A stretch of DNA of 64,000 nucleotides from Vibrio amylolyticus. Its GTDB lineage: Bacteria > Pseudomonadota > Gammaproteobacteria > Enterobacterales > Vibrionaceae. A program made the position numbers and the translations under genes. Below are positions 28,686 through 38,432 of the stretch, one piece after another. Below the pieces are notes generated by a model. It was not told the origin of the DNA, ran no database searches, and was given only the letters and a program-made list of their open reading frames with translations. The DNA lies in NCBI RefSeq assembly GCF_023145695.1, contig NZ_JAJHVV010000006.1, positions 62,001 through 126,000 of the forward strand, in the 5' to 3' direction. Each line of letters begins with the position of its first letter. Position 1 is the stretch's first letter.

Positions 28686-29639
28686 TTAGTGGTGTCCAGA
28701 AAGTTGTTGTAGTAATGATTTATTGCTAGAGATTGAAGTAAATGAAATACCTAGCGACTGGCAGCTTTGTTTTAATCCATTAAGGTGTTGATTATATTTA
28801 TTTTCAATACTTTTTCGACTTGAACGAGAAGAGAAGTCTATCCACATAGACTTCTGTTGATTCGTGACTCTCTCAAGGCCTCGAAACGCTGTTTGCCCAT
28901 ATTCTAAAGGATCAGAAAAATGGATCATACGCACCAGATTATGTTGCCGTAATCGTTTGAGAAGAGGACTATTTGGATCTTCCAATCGAACAAAATCACT
29001 CATTAAAATAATCTCACTCCCTTTCGGGCATAAACGATGTAGGGCTTGTAGCCCTGAGTCCATCGAGCTAGGTGATGTATCAGAAGCAGGGGGTGACTTC
29101 GCTTGGTTAGGCTGATTCAAGGTGTCATTGTGAATTTGAATTAGCTGTTGGAGCAGTGTCAATGGCCCACGGTCTCTTGAGGTTGGCTTTATATCAATGA
29201 GTTTATGACCCGTATCGATAACCGCGCCAATACGGTCATTATTGGCAATGCAAAGCCAGCTAAGTAGGCTCGCCATGTGCGCCATTTGAACCGACTTTAA
29301 TTGCAGAGTTGAACCGAAAAACATGCTTGGTGAGAGATCGATATAAAGAACGACAGGCTTCTCGCACTCTTCAGTGAACAGCTTCGTATGGGCTTTTCCC
29401 GTACGGGCAGTCACGCGCCAATCGATACTGCGAATATCGTCTCCCGCTTGATATTGGCGAACTTCCGCGAAATCCATTCCTCGACCAAGCTTTTTACTTT
29501 GATGCTGCCCTGAAATTTGTGCCCACAAGCTTTTCGCTGGTGGTAGCCAGTGAATACTCTGCTGTTTGTAGTACAGCAGTTCGTCAAGCGAAAGCGTCAC
29601 TCCATTGGAGTGCGGTGGTAAAGAGGAGTGGTTCTTCAT
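28686..29639 (-). CDS. DUF58-family protein of the Bat operon
   Basis: About 317 residues. The DUF58 core is clear: GRGMDFAEVRQYQAGDDIRSIDWRVTARTGKAHTK, split here over about residues 45-80, followed by a VWA-like beta-strand and helix region (VVLYIDLSPSM). No membrane span is evident, so it is probably a soluble or peripheral partner of the MoxR ATPase. The ATG at 29639 is favoured over a TTG at 29666 because the shorter form begins as homologues normally do, but the ribosome site is weak for both. It follows the MoxR gene by 13 bases. Confidence 0.88.
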   Translation of the reverse strand: MKNHSSLPPHSNGVTLSLDELLYYKQQSIHWLPPAKSLWAQISGQHQSKKLGRGMDFAEVRQYQAGDDIRSIDWRVTARTGKAHTKLFTEECEKPVVLYIDLSPSMFFGSTLQLKSVQMAHMASLLSWLCIANNDRIGAVIDTGHKLIDIKPTSRDRGPLTLLQQLIQIHNDTLNQPNQAKSPPASDTSPSSMDSGLQALHRLCPKGSEIILMSDFVRLEDPNSPLLKRLRQHNLVRMIHFSDPLEYGQTAFRGLERVTNQQKSMWIDFSSRSSRKSIENKYNQHLNGLKQSCQSLGISFTSISSNKSLLQQLSGHH

Positions 29640-29652
29640 GATTAACGACCGC

Positions 29653-30609
29653 TTACGCGCTACCAACTAAAGAGAGTAAATGATTCACCACTTGGTTTGG
29701 ATGTACTCCTTCTGCTTGAGCTTGATACGAGAGCAATAAACGGTGGCGTAACACAGGGAAAGCCATGGCTTGTACATCTTCAGGAGAAACGAAATCACGC
29801 CCTGATAACCAAGCGTGCGCTCTAGCACAGCGATCCAGTGCGATAGTGGCACGAGGGCTGACACCAAGCTCAATCCATTGAGAGAGCGTTTGATCGTACT
29901 CTTCAGGCTGGCGCGTTGCCATGACAAGGCGAATAATGTACTGCTCAATGCTGTCAGCCATATGGATATTAAGCACATCTTGTCTTGCCGTGAAAATATC
30001 CTGTTGAGTCAGCGTCGGGGGAGAAACAGCGTGTTCACCTTTGGCTTCACCGCGATTGAGGCGCAATATTTCTAGCTCACTTTCTGCATTCGGGTAACTT
30101 ACATCCAAGTGAAGTAGAAAGCGATCGAGCTGAGCTTCAGGTAAAGGGTAAGTACCTTCCTGCTCAATTGGGTTTTGCGTCGCCATTACCAAAAACAGCT
30201 CAGGCAGCTTGTAGGTGTTCTTACCTGCTGTTATCTGCTTTTCTGCCATGGCCTCAAGTATTGCCGCTTGAACTTTTGCTGGCGCACGGTTGATTTCATC
30301 GGCTAACAGGAGTGAGTTGAAGATAGGGCCTGGCTGAAAGCTAAACTCGCCTGTTTCTTGGCGGAATATATCAGTACCCGTTAGATCGGCAGGTAAGAGA
30401 TCGGGTGTAAATTGGATTCGATGGAAATCACCTTCAATGCAATCGGCCAAAGACTTTACTGCACGGGTTTTAGCGAGCCCCGGTGGACCTTCGACTAAGA
30501 TATGCCCATCAGCTAATAGCGCCACTAACAGCTGTTTTACTAGGTCAGACTGCCCAATAACTTGGCTTTCAAGGTAGGTTTGTAGTTGCTGTACGGCTTT
30601 TATCGTCAT
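29653..30609 (-). CDS. MoxR-family AAA+ ATPase
   Basis: This 318-residue protein has a Walker A motif (VEGPPGLAKTRAVKSL, about residues 39-54), a Walker B motif (LLADEINRAPAKVQAAILEAM), a sensor 1 region (LVMATQNPIEQEGTYPLPEAQLDRF) and a sensor 2/lid region (GVSPRATIALDRCARAHAW). These are the standard MoxR signatures. MoxR ATPases act as chaperones that help insert metals or assemble complexes, commonly with VWA-domain partners, which here are the two Bat proteins downstream. It is the first gene of the six-gene operon. Confidence 0.95.
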   Translation of the reverse strand: MTIKAVQQLQTYLESQVIGQSDLVKQLLVALLADGHILVEGPPGLAKTRAVKSLADCIEGDFHRIQFTPDLLPADLTGTDIFRQETGEFSFQPGPIFNSLLLADEINRAPAKVQAAILEAMAEKQITAGKNTYKLPELFLVMATQNPIEQEGTYPLPEAQLDRFLLHLDVSYPNAESELEILRLNRGEAKGEHAVSPPTLTQQDIFTARQDVLNIHMADSIEQYIIRLVMATRQPEEYDQTLSQWIELGVSPRATIALDRCARAHAWLSGRDFVSPEDVQAMAFPVLRHRLLLSYQAQAEGVHPNQVVNHLLSLVGSA

Positions 30610-30996
30610 CGGTATATTTCTCCTAATTTTTCAATTAGTGAGCCAAAAGTAAAATAAGTTCCATTAACTTCGTTCTCATCAGGACTGTTTGTTGCAAAAA
30701 TAGCCAACGAGATCTTGTTAACAATCAGATGATTACATTATGGGGATGATTACGATGGTTCCAAGCGTTTTGAGTTGGAAAAGTTGGCTCCATATTCCAA
30801 AATTGATGATTACTAAATAGAAAACTAAATAGAAAACTAAATAGAGTGCCAAACAGTTTGCTGATTAACTGAGCATCTTTTGCGGGCGAACGATAGCAGG
30901 CTAGAATAAACACGATGAAATGGGTAAACTCGGGGATAGAGATTTCAGTTTTTAATTTAAACCCATTTCTAATGGGTATTTTGGTAGGTAAATATA
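30610..30996. other. divergent intergenic region with short tandem repeats
   Basis: This stretch separates the leftward MoxR operon from the rightward 66-residue gene. It contains a 12-base tandem repeat (listed separately) and otherwise AT-rich sequence that should hold the operon promoter. I see no gene in it. Confidence 0.5.
30812..30846. repeat. 12-base tandem repeat, about three copies
   Basis: ACTAAATAGAAA occurs twice exactly and a third time as ACTAAATAGAG. It lies in the spacer upstream of the Bat operon. Confidence 0.85.
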
Positions 30997-31197
30997 ATGA
31001 GCGATTTTGAAAAAGAGCTAGAGCAAATATCTCAAGAAGTAGCGAACGAGCCTGAAGTGAAATTACCTTCACTTGAAGATCAAAAAGCAGTCGTTGCGGA
31101 GCTTAAAAAGCTAGAAGAAGAGGGCAAACTTACCCCTGAAATTCTCGAAGCTCACTTTGGTCAGTTCTACGCTAAGAGTGATGCGCCAGTTCATTAA
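30997..31197 (+). CDS. small conserved-looking acidic protein, 66 residues
   Basis: It is a charged, helical, soluble protein (MSDFEKELEQISQEVANEP...AHFGQFYAKSDAPVH) with no recognised domain, cysteine or membrane span. Coding quality is good: a GGTAGGTAAATATA leader precedes the ATG and a GC-rich hairpin terminator follows the stop. I recall very similar small proteins in Vibrio genomes labelled only as hypothetical, but I cannot verify this here. Confidence 0.7.
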   Translation: MSDFEKELEQISQEVANEPEVKLPSLEDQKAVVAELKKLEEEGKLTPEILEAHFGQFYAKSDAPVH

Positions 31198-31230
31198 ACC
31201 TATCAGAGGGTTTAAACCGATATTATGAAT

Positions 31231-31255
31231 AGCCCGCTTCTGCGGGTTTTTTATT
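31231..31255 (+). terminator. terminator after the 66-residue protein gene
   Basis: AGCCCGC/GCGGGTT stem with a TTCT loop, followed by a T-run. Confidence 0.85.
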
Positions 31256-31257
31256 TC

Positions 31258-31319
31258 CTATGGGTAAGGAGCCAATAGGTAAAGTGCCTATGGGGAAAAG
31301 TACGAATGGGTAAAGTGAT
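31258..31319. repeat. degenerate tandem repeat of about 15 bases, four units
   Basis: Four imperfect units (CTATGGGTAAGGAGC, CAATAGGTAAAGTGC, CTATGGGGAAAAGTA, CGAATGGGTAAAGTG) stand in line between the terminator and the permease gene. No function is evident; the repeated sequences could be protein binding sites or simple slippage products. Confidence 0.6.
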
Positions 31320-31403
31320 CATGATATTGTAAGATTGAACTGATGTCTGTTTCGTTGACTCAAACAGAAATATTGAAGGACAGTGACCGCTAGGGAGTGC
31401 CTG

Positions 31404-32300
31404 TTGCCAATTTATCTTGTTACTTTTATTACCATGGTTGCTTTCGCAGCCAACTCGTTACTGTGCCGAGTTGCGCTGGCACATAATGCGATTGATCCAG
31501 GTTCATTTACGATTTTGCGCATAATATCGGGCATGTGTACTTTGGTGATTATTCATTTCATCGCGCGTCGCTTCTTAAGCAGCGAACAAACTCCATCAAG
31601 TTCTCTATTACCAACCAGTCGGAAGCATTTTGTATTGTTACTGTGTGGTTCGCTCACGTTATTTCTTTATGCGATAGCTTTTTCGTTCGCGTATATAGAA
31701 TTGACGGCGGGAGCAGGGGCGCTGCTACTCTTTGGCGCAGTCCAGCTTACTATGATTGGTTTTCATATTTGGCAGGGCAATGCGCTAAACCGAAACGAAT
31801 GGCTTGGGTTAGGGCTATCGATTTCCGGCTTTGTGTTGTTGATGCTGCCATCTGCCAGTGCGCCTGATTTTATGTCAGCGATCATGATGATATTTGCGGG
31901 GATCTCTTGGGCGGTGTTTACGCTACTTGGTAAGCGTAAGTCTGTCACTTCTCCCCGCGTTGGAATGACTCAGAGTTTTATTGGCGCTGCCGGTATTGTG
32001 CTGTTTCTTAGCCCTTGGACATTAAAAATAGACAGTATTACGTTTGATGGAGCGATGTGGGCAGTGCTATCTGGCGTGTTAGCATCGGGTATGGGGTATG
32101 TGCTTTGGTATTATGTGTTAACTAAGCTGTCAGTACTTAAAGCATCGGTCGCGCAGCTTTCCGTTCCAATTATCGCGTTGTTTTTGGGTATGCTGCTGTT
32201 GGACGAGGCGTTATCACTGACTGTGGTCATAACTAGTGTGATGATTTTAGGGGGAATATTGCTCATTTTTTTAAACAAAGAATCATCACCCGCTAAATAA
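31404..32300 (+). CDS. EamA/DMT-family permease
   Basis: About 298 residues with ten predicted membrane helices in two EamA repeats. The first repeat begins IYLVTFITMVAFAANSLLCRVAL and the second begins near residue 150. Members export or import small metabolites such as amino acids or nucleosides; the substrate is unknown. The open frame extends to a GTG at 31383, but the only ribosome-site-like sequence (TAGGGA) is spaced correctly for the TTG at 31404, and that start places the first helix at the N terminus, as in other EamA proteins. Confidence 0.85.
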   Translation: MPIYLVTFITMVAFAANSLLCRVALAHNAIDPGSFTILRIISGMCTLVIIHFIARRFLSSEQTPSSSLLPTSRKHFVLLLCGSLTLFLYAIAFSFAYIELTAGAGALLLFGAVQLTMIGFHIWQGNALNRNEWLGLGLSISGFVLLMLPSASAPDFMSAIMMIFAGISWAVFTLLGKRKSVTSPRVGMTQSFIGAAGIVLFLSPWTLKIDSITFDGAMWAVLSGVLASGMGYVLWYYVLTKLSVLKASVAQLSVPIIALFLGMLLLDEALSLTVVITSVMILGGILLIFLNKESSPAK

Positions 32301-32305
32301 TAAAA

Positions 32306-32332
32306 CACCGCCAAACCTTTTCAGGGGCGGTG
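32306..32332 (-). terminator. terminator of pyrC
   Basis: CACCGCC/GGCGGTG stem, followed on the minus strand by TTTTATTATTT. It lies 36 bases beyond the pyrC stop and also sits just after the stop of the convergent permease gene. Confidence 0.7.
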
Positions 32333-32367
32333 CTTTGAGCGTCTTGTCTATTTTGATAGGAAGGTGA

Positions 32368-33396
32368 TTACTTCACTTTCCACTCAATGTTTTCGCCAGC
32401 GCGAATTGGAACAACTTTGTCTTGGCCAAATGGCATGATCTCATCAACCAACCAAGACTCTTTCACTAGCGTGATGGTGTCGCTGTTACGTGGTTGGCCG
32501 TAAAAGTCTGGCCCATTGTGGCTAACAAAGCCTTCAAAGTTTTCCATCTTGCCTTCAAGGTCAAACACTTCAGCATAAAGTTCAACAGCCGCGTGCGCAG
32601 TGTATGAACCTGCACAGCCACATGCTGCTTCTTTGGTGTGCTTTGAGTGAGGTGCGGAATCAGTACCGATAAAGAACTTCTTGCTACCACTTGTCGCGGC
32701 TTCAATAAGAGCTTGCTGATGCGTGTTACGCTTTAAAATTGGTAAGCAGTAGAAGTGTGGCTTAATGCCACCAACCAACATGTGGTTGCGGTTATACAAT
32801 AAGTGGTGAGCAGTAATTGTCGCAGCTACATTGTCGTTTGCATTGTTAACGAAAGACGCGGCATCAGCAGTAGTAATGTGCTCAAGAACGATTTTTAGAT
32901 TTGGGAAATCGTTAACGATAGGCGCTAAAACTGTATCCAGGAACTCTTTCTCACGATCGAAAATATCAACATCGTGCGTTGTTACTTCGCCATGAATCAG
33001 CAGTAACATGCCCACTTCTTCCATCGCTTCAAATACGTGGTAGATGTTTTTCGCTGACGTCACACCTGAATCTGAGTTGGTCGTTGCACCTGCAGGGTAA
33101 AGTTTCGCAGCGACAACCGCACCAGAAGCTTTCGCTTTACGAATTTCGTCAGGTGTTGTGTTGTCAGTCAGGTAAAGAGCCATTAGTGGTTCGAACTGCT
33201 CACTTGGCTTTTCTGCCATGATGCGATCACGGTAAGCAATAGCCATTTCCGTATCAGTAACTGGTGGGACTGTGTTTGGCATGATTAAAGCGCGGCCATT
33301 GTAGCGGCTAATATCACGAACGGTATCGGTTAGTACGTCGCCATCGCGAAGGTGAACATGCCAGTCGTCTGGGCGAGTAATAGTAATAGTTGTCAT
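32368..33396 (-). CDS. pyrC: dihydroorotase (type II)
   Basis: This 342-residue cytoplasmic enzyme of pyrimidine synthesis closes N-carbamoyl-aspartate to dihydroorotate. The metal site is visible: [10 protein letters not shown] at the N terminus, the lysine in [11 protein letters not shown] that is carbamylated to bridge the two zinc ions, and the histidines in LLIHGEVT and [20 protein letters not shown] carries the catalytic aspartate. The length and motifs match E. coli PyrC rather than the CAD-like type I enzymes. It is a single gene with its own terminator. Confidence 0.97.
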   Translation of the reverse strand: MTTITITRPDDWHVHLRDGDVLTDTVRDISRYNGRALIMPNTVPPVTDTEMAIAYRDRIMAEKPSEQFEPLMALYLTDNTTPDEIRKAKASGAVVAAKLYPAGATTNSDSGVTSAKNIYHVFEAMEEVGMLLLIHGEVTTHDVDIFDREKEFLDTVLAPIVNDFPNLKIVLEHITTADAASFVNNANDNVAATITAHHLLYNRNHMLVGGIKPHFYCLPILKRNTHQQALIEAATSGSKKFFIGTDSAPHSKHTKEAACGCAGSYTAHAAVELYAEVFDLEGKMENFEGFVSHNGPDFYGQPRNSDTITLVKESWLVDEIMPFGQDKVVPIRAGENIEWKVK

Positions 33397-33653
33397 TGAA
33401 AGCTCCCACCAATTAGTCGTTAGATAATTGCGTTGTTATGTGATTGGAGCCTAAACAGATTTTTGAAGGCAAACGCTTCCGTCTAGGCGACAGGATGATA
33501 GTGGAAAAGCGGATCTATTTCACGTTCTTTCTCAAGTTTCACACAATTATTGATTGATTTGACCCTAGATAGGATTGTTTGCAGCGTTGCTATTTCGTTA
33601 TAATTTTGGCTCAAATCTAGATTACAAAAACAAATGATTACTTAAGGTAGCTA

Positions 33654-34814
33654 ATGTCACTCGCTCATCTCTCGCAAATTAATGTTTATCCTGTTAAATC
33701 CGTTGGTGGAATATCACTATCGAGTTCTTGGGTAGAATTCCAAGGATTAAGTTTTGACCGTCGTTTTATGCTGGCAACGTCAGACGGTACGATGGTGACG
33801 GCGAGAAAATACCCGCAGATGGTTCAAGTGAAAGCGAGCTTATTGCCCAATGGTTTCGTTTTTACTGCTGAGGGACAGCGCCCACTTAAATTAGCCTATT
33901 CAGATTTCAAACGCCAAGAGACGCAGGCAACGGTATGGAAAGATAGCTTCGCTGCCTATACCACAACCGACAGAGCCAATGATTGGTTTAGTGAGATCGT
34001 TGGACAAAATGTTGAGCTTCTCTACTGCGGCGAACAGTCAAATCGCGTACGTGAAAAAGTAGGGCATAACGTTAGTTTTGCTGATGGTTATCCGGTTCTC
34101 TTGATAAGCGAAGCGTCATTGGAAGAGCTTAATCGACGTAGCCCTGAAGCACACTCAATGACACAGTTCCGCACAAACTTAGTGGTGAGTGGCACGGAGC
34201 CATTTGCTGAAGATTGTTGGAAAACGATACGAATTGGTGAAGTGGTTTTCGATATTGTGAAGCCCTGTGAACGATGTATTTTAACGACCGTAGATACAAC
34301 GAAAGGTGCTTTTAGAGCGTCTAAAGAACCGTTAAAAACACTGATGACATTCAGAGCCGATGAGTCAGGCGGTGTGTTCTTTGGTCAGAACCTTGTCGCA
34401 AGAAATGAAGGCGTTATTACCGAAAATGATCGTATTGAAGTGCTGGAATATCAAGAAGGTCAATTTTATGCAGAACGACCACGACCAGAATTGGCGGATT
34501 CATCGGATAGCAATTCGGCCATGGTAAAAAAAGAAGGGGCAGAAAAAGAAGAGGCAAAAAGCTTAACCTTAACAGTGAATGGAAAAAGCTTTGTAGGTAA
34601 TAACCGACAGACGTTACTAGAGCAAGCTGAAACTGCGGGCGTGATTATTCCAAACAAATGCCGCGTTGGTATGTGTGGGGCATGCAAAGTGTCGATAGTC
34701 GCTGGCAAGGTGAACCACGAAGATGTGCCTGTTCTTAAGCTTGCTGAGCGATTCGATAATATCGCCTTTGCTTGTTCTTGTATTCCAAAAACTAATTGTG
34801 AAGTCGCCATTTAG
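33654..34814 (+). CDS. MOSC-domain protein with C-terminal 2Fe-2S ferredoxin (YcbX-like)
   Basis: The protein has 386 residues. The N-terminal MOSC_N beta-barrel (INVYPVKSVGGISLSSSWV) and MOSC domain carry the family cysteine pair in VKPCERCILTTVDT, which binds the molybdenum cofactor in relatives. A short charged linker (about residues 285-305) leads to a plant-type ferredoxin domain with the four cluster cysteines in CRVGMCGACKV and FACSC. E. coli YcbX has the same layout and reduces N-hydroxylated base analogues. It is a stand-alone gene convergent with a permease gene and shares a two-way terminator with it. Confidence 0.92.
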   Translation: MSLAHLSQINVYPVKSVGGISLSSSWVEFQGLSFDRRFMLATSDGTMVTARKYPQMVQVKASLLPNGFVFTAEGQRPLKLAYSDFKRQETQATVWKDSFAAYTTTDRANDWFSEIVGQNVELLYCGEQSNRVREKVGHNVSFADGYPVLLISEASLEELNRRSPEAHSMTQFRTNLVVSGTEPFAEDCWKTIRIGEVVFDIVKPCERCILTTVDTTKGAFRASKEPLKTLMTFRADESGGVFFGQNLVARNEGVITENDRIEVLEYQEGQFYAERPRPELADSSDSNSAMVKKEGAEKEEAKSLTLTVNGKSFVGNNRQTLLEQAETAGVIIPNKCRVGMCGACKVSIVAGKVNHEDVPVLKLAERFDNIAFACSCIPKTNCEVAI

Positions 34815-34850
34815 TTGCAGCAACCACAAGACGATATTGATAGATGATTA

Positions 34851-34885
34851 AAATGAGGCGAGCATTCTAGCTCGCCTCATTTTTT
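34851..34885. terminator. bidirectional terminator
   Basis: A 13-base stem (AAATGAGGCGAGC) with a 6-base loop, preceded by A-rich sequence and followed by a T-run, between two convergent genes. Confidence 0.9.
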
Positions 34886-34903
34886 ATATAAGTTTCTACC
34901 TGT

Positions 34904-35809
34904 TTATACATGAGGCTTTGGAAGTGGTGCAGCCAGAGCATTGGGTGTAGAACGTTTCTTTATCTGTGAAAGAATCACACCAGTAATCACCATCAAGCCA
35001 CCGATTAAGTGATAGCTATGAACTGACTCATTAAGAAGCCACGTCGCGAGAGCGACCGAGATAACCGGCATGAGATTCATAAACATCGCACTTGATTCCG
35101 CTCCAATAGTGTCGATTGCCTTTACCCACATCCAAGGTGCCAGAACCGAAGCCAGAATAGCCGCGTAAGCGATGAGTGGAAGTGACTCTTGTGTTGGTAA
35201 TAGTTGCTCACTTGTCATCCAAAGTGGTGCTAGCATCAATACCGCGAATACGCCTTGGCAATAGATCAGCGTCCAATTGCCTAGTGGCATTTTCCAACGC
35301 TTGAGTAACACACAATAGGTTGCGTAAATGATGGCCGCAAGCACCATAAGCCCGTCACCTTGGGTGATATCTTGATGGAGGAAGAATCCAATATCCCCAT
35401 GCCCAAGCATAAAGGTTAATCCTGCCAATGAAATTACCCCACCAACGACACTGATCATTGATATGGATTTGCCCAGTAACGGTACACTGATAAAAACCGA
35501 CAGAAGAGGCACTAATGAGATGATCAGTGACATATTGGAAGCCGTTGTCGTAAGCCCAGCGTAATAGCCTAATGATTGGTTAAGCACCATCCCAAGCAGA
35601 GATAGAAAGGCTAACTTTGAAAGGTAGGGCTTAATTATTGACCACTGTCGAATAACCGTGGGTAAACAAAAAGGTGTCATGATCAACATGGCAAAGAACC
35701 AACGATAAAAACTCATGGCACTGGGTTCAATGGCGGTCGCGGCCATTTTATTGATGATGGAATTGCCACCCCAAATCATCACTGTAAAAAGTGGAAGTAA
35801 ATAAACCAT
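34904..35809 (-). CDS. EamA/DMT-family permease
   Basis: This 301-residue protein has ten predicted membrane helices in two EamA repeats. It starts LLPLFTVMIWGGNSIINKMAA, typical of the RhaT/EamA superfamily, and ends in a short basic tail (SQIKKRSTPNALAAPLPKPHV). The substrate is unknown. It is divergent from an AraC-type regulator gene about 100 bases away, which makes control by that regulator likely. Confidence 0.9.
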   Translation of the reverse strand: MVYLLPLFTVMIWGGNSIINKMAATAIEPSAMSFYRWFFAMLIMTPFCLPTVIRQWSIIKPYLSKLAFLSLLGMVLNQSLGYYAGLTTTASNMSLIISLVPLLSVFISVPLLGKSISMISVVGGVISLAGLTFMLGHGDIGFFLHQDITQGDGLMVLAAIIYATYCVLLKRWKMPLGNWTLIYCQGVFAVLMLAPLWMTSEQLLPTQESLPLIAYAAILASVLAPWMWVKAIDTIGAESSAMFMNLMPVISVALATWLLNESVHSYHLIGGLMVITGVILSQIKKRSTPNALAAPLPKPHV

Positions 35810-35908
35810 GTGAACCCTATCGCATTATTGCCCGTGGAAATAAGTCTGACACGTCGGTAGAATAATAAGTATCTTTTAAAAGACATGTGACGTGATAGGA
35901 AGACAAGA

Positions 35909-36697
35909 TTGAAAAAACCAGCACGGATACTACACCCATCATTATCAATCGCTCGCGCACCATCGGATGTATTTATGAATTTTGAAGCGTTTCTCTCTAA
36001 TACAGAGACGCGAGTTCACAGCCACCCTTGGGGGCAAGTTCAGTTAATAAGTGGTGGTATTCTCGAAATGGAAGCAGAGGGCACACGTTTTTTAGCGCCG
36101 CCTCATTTAGCAATTTGGGTACCAGCCGGTGCGCAGCATTGCAGTTTTAATAGAAAACCTTTGGACTACTGCTCTCTCAATATCGCGCATGAACTCACTG
36201 CTAATTTTCCCAGTCAAACCAGTTTGATTAAAGTAACGCCCATTGTCTCTTCAATCATAGATGACTTTCGCCAACGTAAAATCAATGTCGCCCAAAGCGA
36301 GCAAGATAAACGCTTAATACAAGTTCTATTGGATCAATTGGCCACAGAAGAGACGGAACGCCACTTTCTACCTACTACTAATCACAAATACTTAGCAACC
36401 ATATTGGCATCGGTTGAAGAGAACCCGACGGATACGACATCGTTAGGGCAGTGGGCTGAACGTGTCCACACGACTGAGAGAACGTTAGCACGACATTGTC
36501 AGGCGGAGTTGGGGATGAGCTTTACTGAATGGCGATTGCGAGTGAGATACTTGCACTCGATGGACTTATTAAGAAAAGGCCACTCCGTAAAAGAAGTCGC
36601 CTTAACCTTAGGCTATAACCAAGCAAGCCCTTATATTTCAATGTTTAAGAAGTATTCGGGGCAAACACCAGAGCAATACAAAAATAGATTACTCTAG
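35909..36697 (+). CDS. AraC-family transcriptional regulator
   Basis: This 262-residue protein has an N-terminal cupin domain (about residues 30-110, with VHSHPWGQVQLISGGILEM and APPHLAIWVPAGAQH) and a C-terminal double helix-turn-helix (TSLGQWAERVHTTERTLARHC and HSVKEVALTLGYNQASPYISMFKKYSGQTPEQY). The start is a TTG at 35909 with AGGAAGA about 6 bases upstream; there is no in-frame ATG before the cupin. It is divergent from the EamA permease gene and probably regulates it in response to a small ligand. Confidence 0.92.
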   Translation: MKKPARILHPSLSIARAPSDVFMNFEAFLSNTETRVHSHPWGQVQLISGGILEMEAEGTRFLAPPHLAIWVPAGAQHCSFNRKPLDYCSLNIAHELTANFPSQTSLIKVTPIVSSIIDDFRQRKINVAQSEQDKRLIQVLLDQLATEETERHFLPTTNHKYLATILASVEENPTDTTSLGQWAERVHTTERTLARHCQAELGMSFTEWRLRVRYLHSMDLLRKGHSVKEVALTLGYNQASPYISMFKKYSGQTPEQYKNRLL

Positions 36698-36710
36698 CGT
36701 TTTGCGTTGT

Positions 36711-37637
36711 TTACGCTTTTAACTGTGCTATACCAAAATCTAACGCGCCGATAATTGCCGCAACTTGAGCGTGATTACACTCTTCGTCGTTGACTTTAGG
36801 GCTGTCAGGGTAGACTTCAGTGGTGGTGCCGTACTGGCAACCACTCAAACCACCACATAAAGACAACGCTTTTAATGGGTAGTTAATCACGCCTTCCTGA
36901 ACAACGTCAGAACCAATGATCTTATTGTTGCTATCAGCAGGGGCAATGTGCGTAACTTGCTTTACTGATTCAATAACGGCACGCTGAAACTCAGGTTGTG
37001 GATTTTCAGTATCACCAACCGTGTAGAAACCATCAGGGATCATCCCTTCAATCAGTTCTTTACCGTCGCGAGCGGCTAACGCTGGGCGAAACTCTGTTTC
37101 ATCACTGTCGGTGGTTTCATGTAGATCAACGTGAATAAAGATCTCCGTCTTCAAACCCTTAACCATCTCCATCAAGTTTGCAGACTCTTCAGCGGGTGTG
37201 TCTTGATAAAATGAACGGTTAGGATCAATCGCATTTGGGTTCCAACGATTAATCGTCTCATAACCCCAAGGGCTGACACATGGTGCAACAACGATGTTGA
37301 AATGCTTGCTATAGAATTGAGCTTGAGTTTCGACGAACTTAAGTGCGCCATGAACACCACTGGTTTCATAGCCATGCACACCACCAGTGACTAAGATCGT
37401 TGGCTTGCTTTCATCCCAATCACAGTTTTTGATGCAGAAAAGAGGGTAACGTTCAGGATCGTAAGAAAGTGCTCCGTATTGCTCGACATTATATTGCTTA
37501 GCGAGCGCTTGAATTTTTGGCACCACTTCAACGTTGTATTCACGTTTAATACGGGTTTGCTCTCTCCATTCTTTACGTTCTTGGTCACCCCAAGGTTTTC
37601 CCTGTACACCAATTGGGTACACAAATGAGCTTTTCAT
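36711..37637 (-). CDS. M14-family zinc metallocarboxypeptidase-like protein
   Basis: This 308-residue protein has no signal peptide. The zinc site of the M14/succinylglutamate desuccinylase fold is visible as TGGVHGYETSG (His and Glu) and IHVDLHETTDSD (His), with an NRWNPNAIDPNRSF motif between them that carries the substrate-carboxylate-binding arginine. The fold hydrolyses a C-terminal residue or an acyl-amino-acid bond; the substrate is unknown. It stands convergent to the AraC gene, only 13 bases from its stop. Confidence 0.85.
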   Translation of the reverse strand: MKSSFVYPIGVQGKPWGDQERKEWREQTRIKREYNVEVVPKIQALAKQYNVEQYGALSYDPERYPLFCIKNCDWDESKPTILVTGGVHGYETSGVHGALKFVETQAQFYSKHFNIVVAPCVSPWGYETINRWNPNAIDPNRSFYQDTPAEESANLMEMVKGLKTEIFIHVDLHETTDSDETEFRPALAARDGKELIEGMIPDGFYTVGDTENPQPEFQRAVIESVKQVTHIAPADSNNKIIGSDVVQEGVINYPLKALSLCGGLSGCQYGTTTEVYPDSPKVNDEECNHAQVAAIIGALDFGIAQLKA

Positions 37638-37763
37638 AACTTTACCGCTTTATTATTAATTTGAACTGAGCTTATGATGAGTAATACGCGAGGGCAATGA
37701 TTATTCGCTAACGGTATGGATAATGTTAGTCATATTGACTGTCAATAAGGGTTATATGGCGGT

Positions 37764-38399
37764 TTATAGCAAACTGTCACGGATGAGATCAGTGAGTGTG
37801 TCTTCCGATTGAGCACCGATTAATATTTGCTTTTGATTAAATATAAAAGCAGGAACAGCGTTTATTCCAGCGTCTATCCACTGCTGCTCTGTTGTCGCCA
37901 CGGCTTTTTCCCATGTTTCGTCTTCGATGACTTGCCGAGCAACTTCTGGGTTCAGACCAACCGATTTGGCAAGACTGCATAAGCTTTCCGTGCTGTTAAT
38001 ATTAACTGACCGTGTGAAATAGGCGTTAAACAGTGCCATTTTAAGGCTGTATTGCAAACCAAATTGGGCAGACCACATAAGGAGTTGATGCGTCTTTCTG
38101 GTGTTGTATATCTTCATGTCGGGCGTAAAGTTAAAGAAAAAGTTGAGCTCTTGACCTAGTTGAGTGATCGTTTGTCTCGCGCTTTCGCTCGCATCACTGG
38201 TGGAGGCATACTTTTCGAATATATGCTGATGCAAGTCCATCCCGTCTTGACTCATTGCAGGGTTAAGTTCGAAGGGGTGCCAGTGAACCTCAACGGGCTG
38301 TTTGAGTGCTAGCTGGTCGATGACACGCTCAAGACGTAAGTAGCCAATAACGCACCATGGGCATACCACGTCAGATACAATATCGACACGTAACGTCAT
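37764..38399 (-). CDS. FrnE-like DsbA-family oxidoreductase
   Basis: The protein has 211 residues and no signal peptide. It opens with RVDIVSDVVCPWCVIGYLRLE, the CPWC redox site of the FrnE/2-hydroxychromene isomerase-like branch of the thioredoxin superfamily. The helical insert and the cis-Pro segment (GINAVPAFIFNQK) follow in the expected order. Unlike DsbA it should act in the cytoplasm. FrnE homologues are linked to oxidative stress defence and polyketide work, but the substrate is not shown here. Confidence 0.9.
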   Translation of the reverse strand: MTLRVDIVSDVVCPWCVIGYLRLERVIDQLALKQPVEVHWHPFELNPAMSQDGMDLHQHIFEKYASTSDASESARQTITQLGQELNFFFNFTPDMKIYNTRKTHQLLMWSAQFGLQYSLKMALFNAYFTRSVNINSTESLCSLAKSVGLNPEVARQVIEDETWEKAVATTEQQWIDAGINAVPAFIFNQKQILIGAQSEDTLTDLIRDSLL

Positions 38400-38432
38400 T
38401 ATACTTTCCCTCTACATCCCAATGAATCAGTA

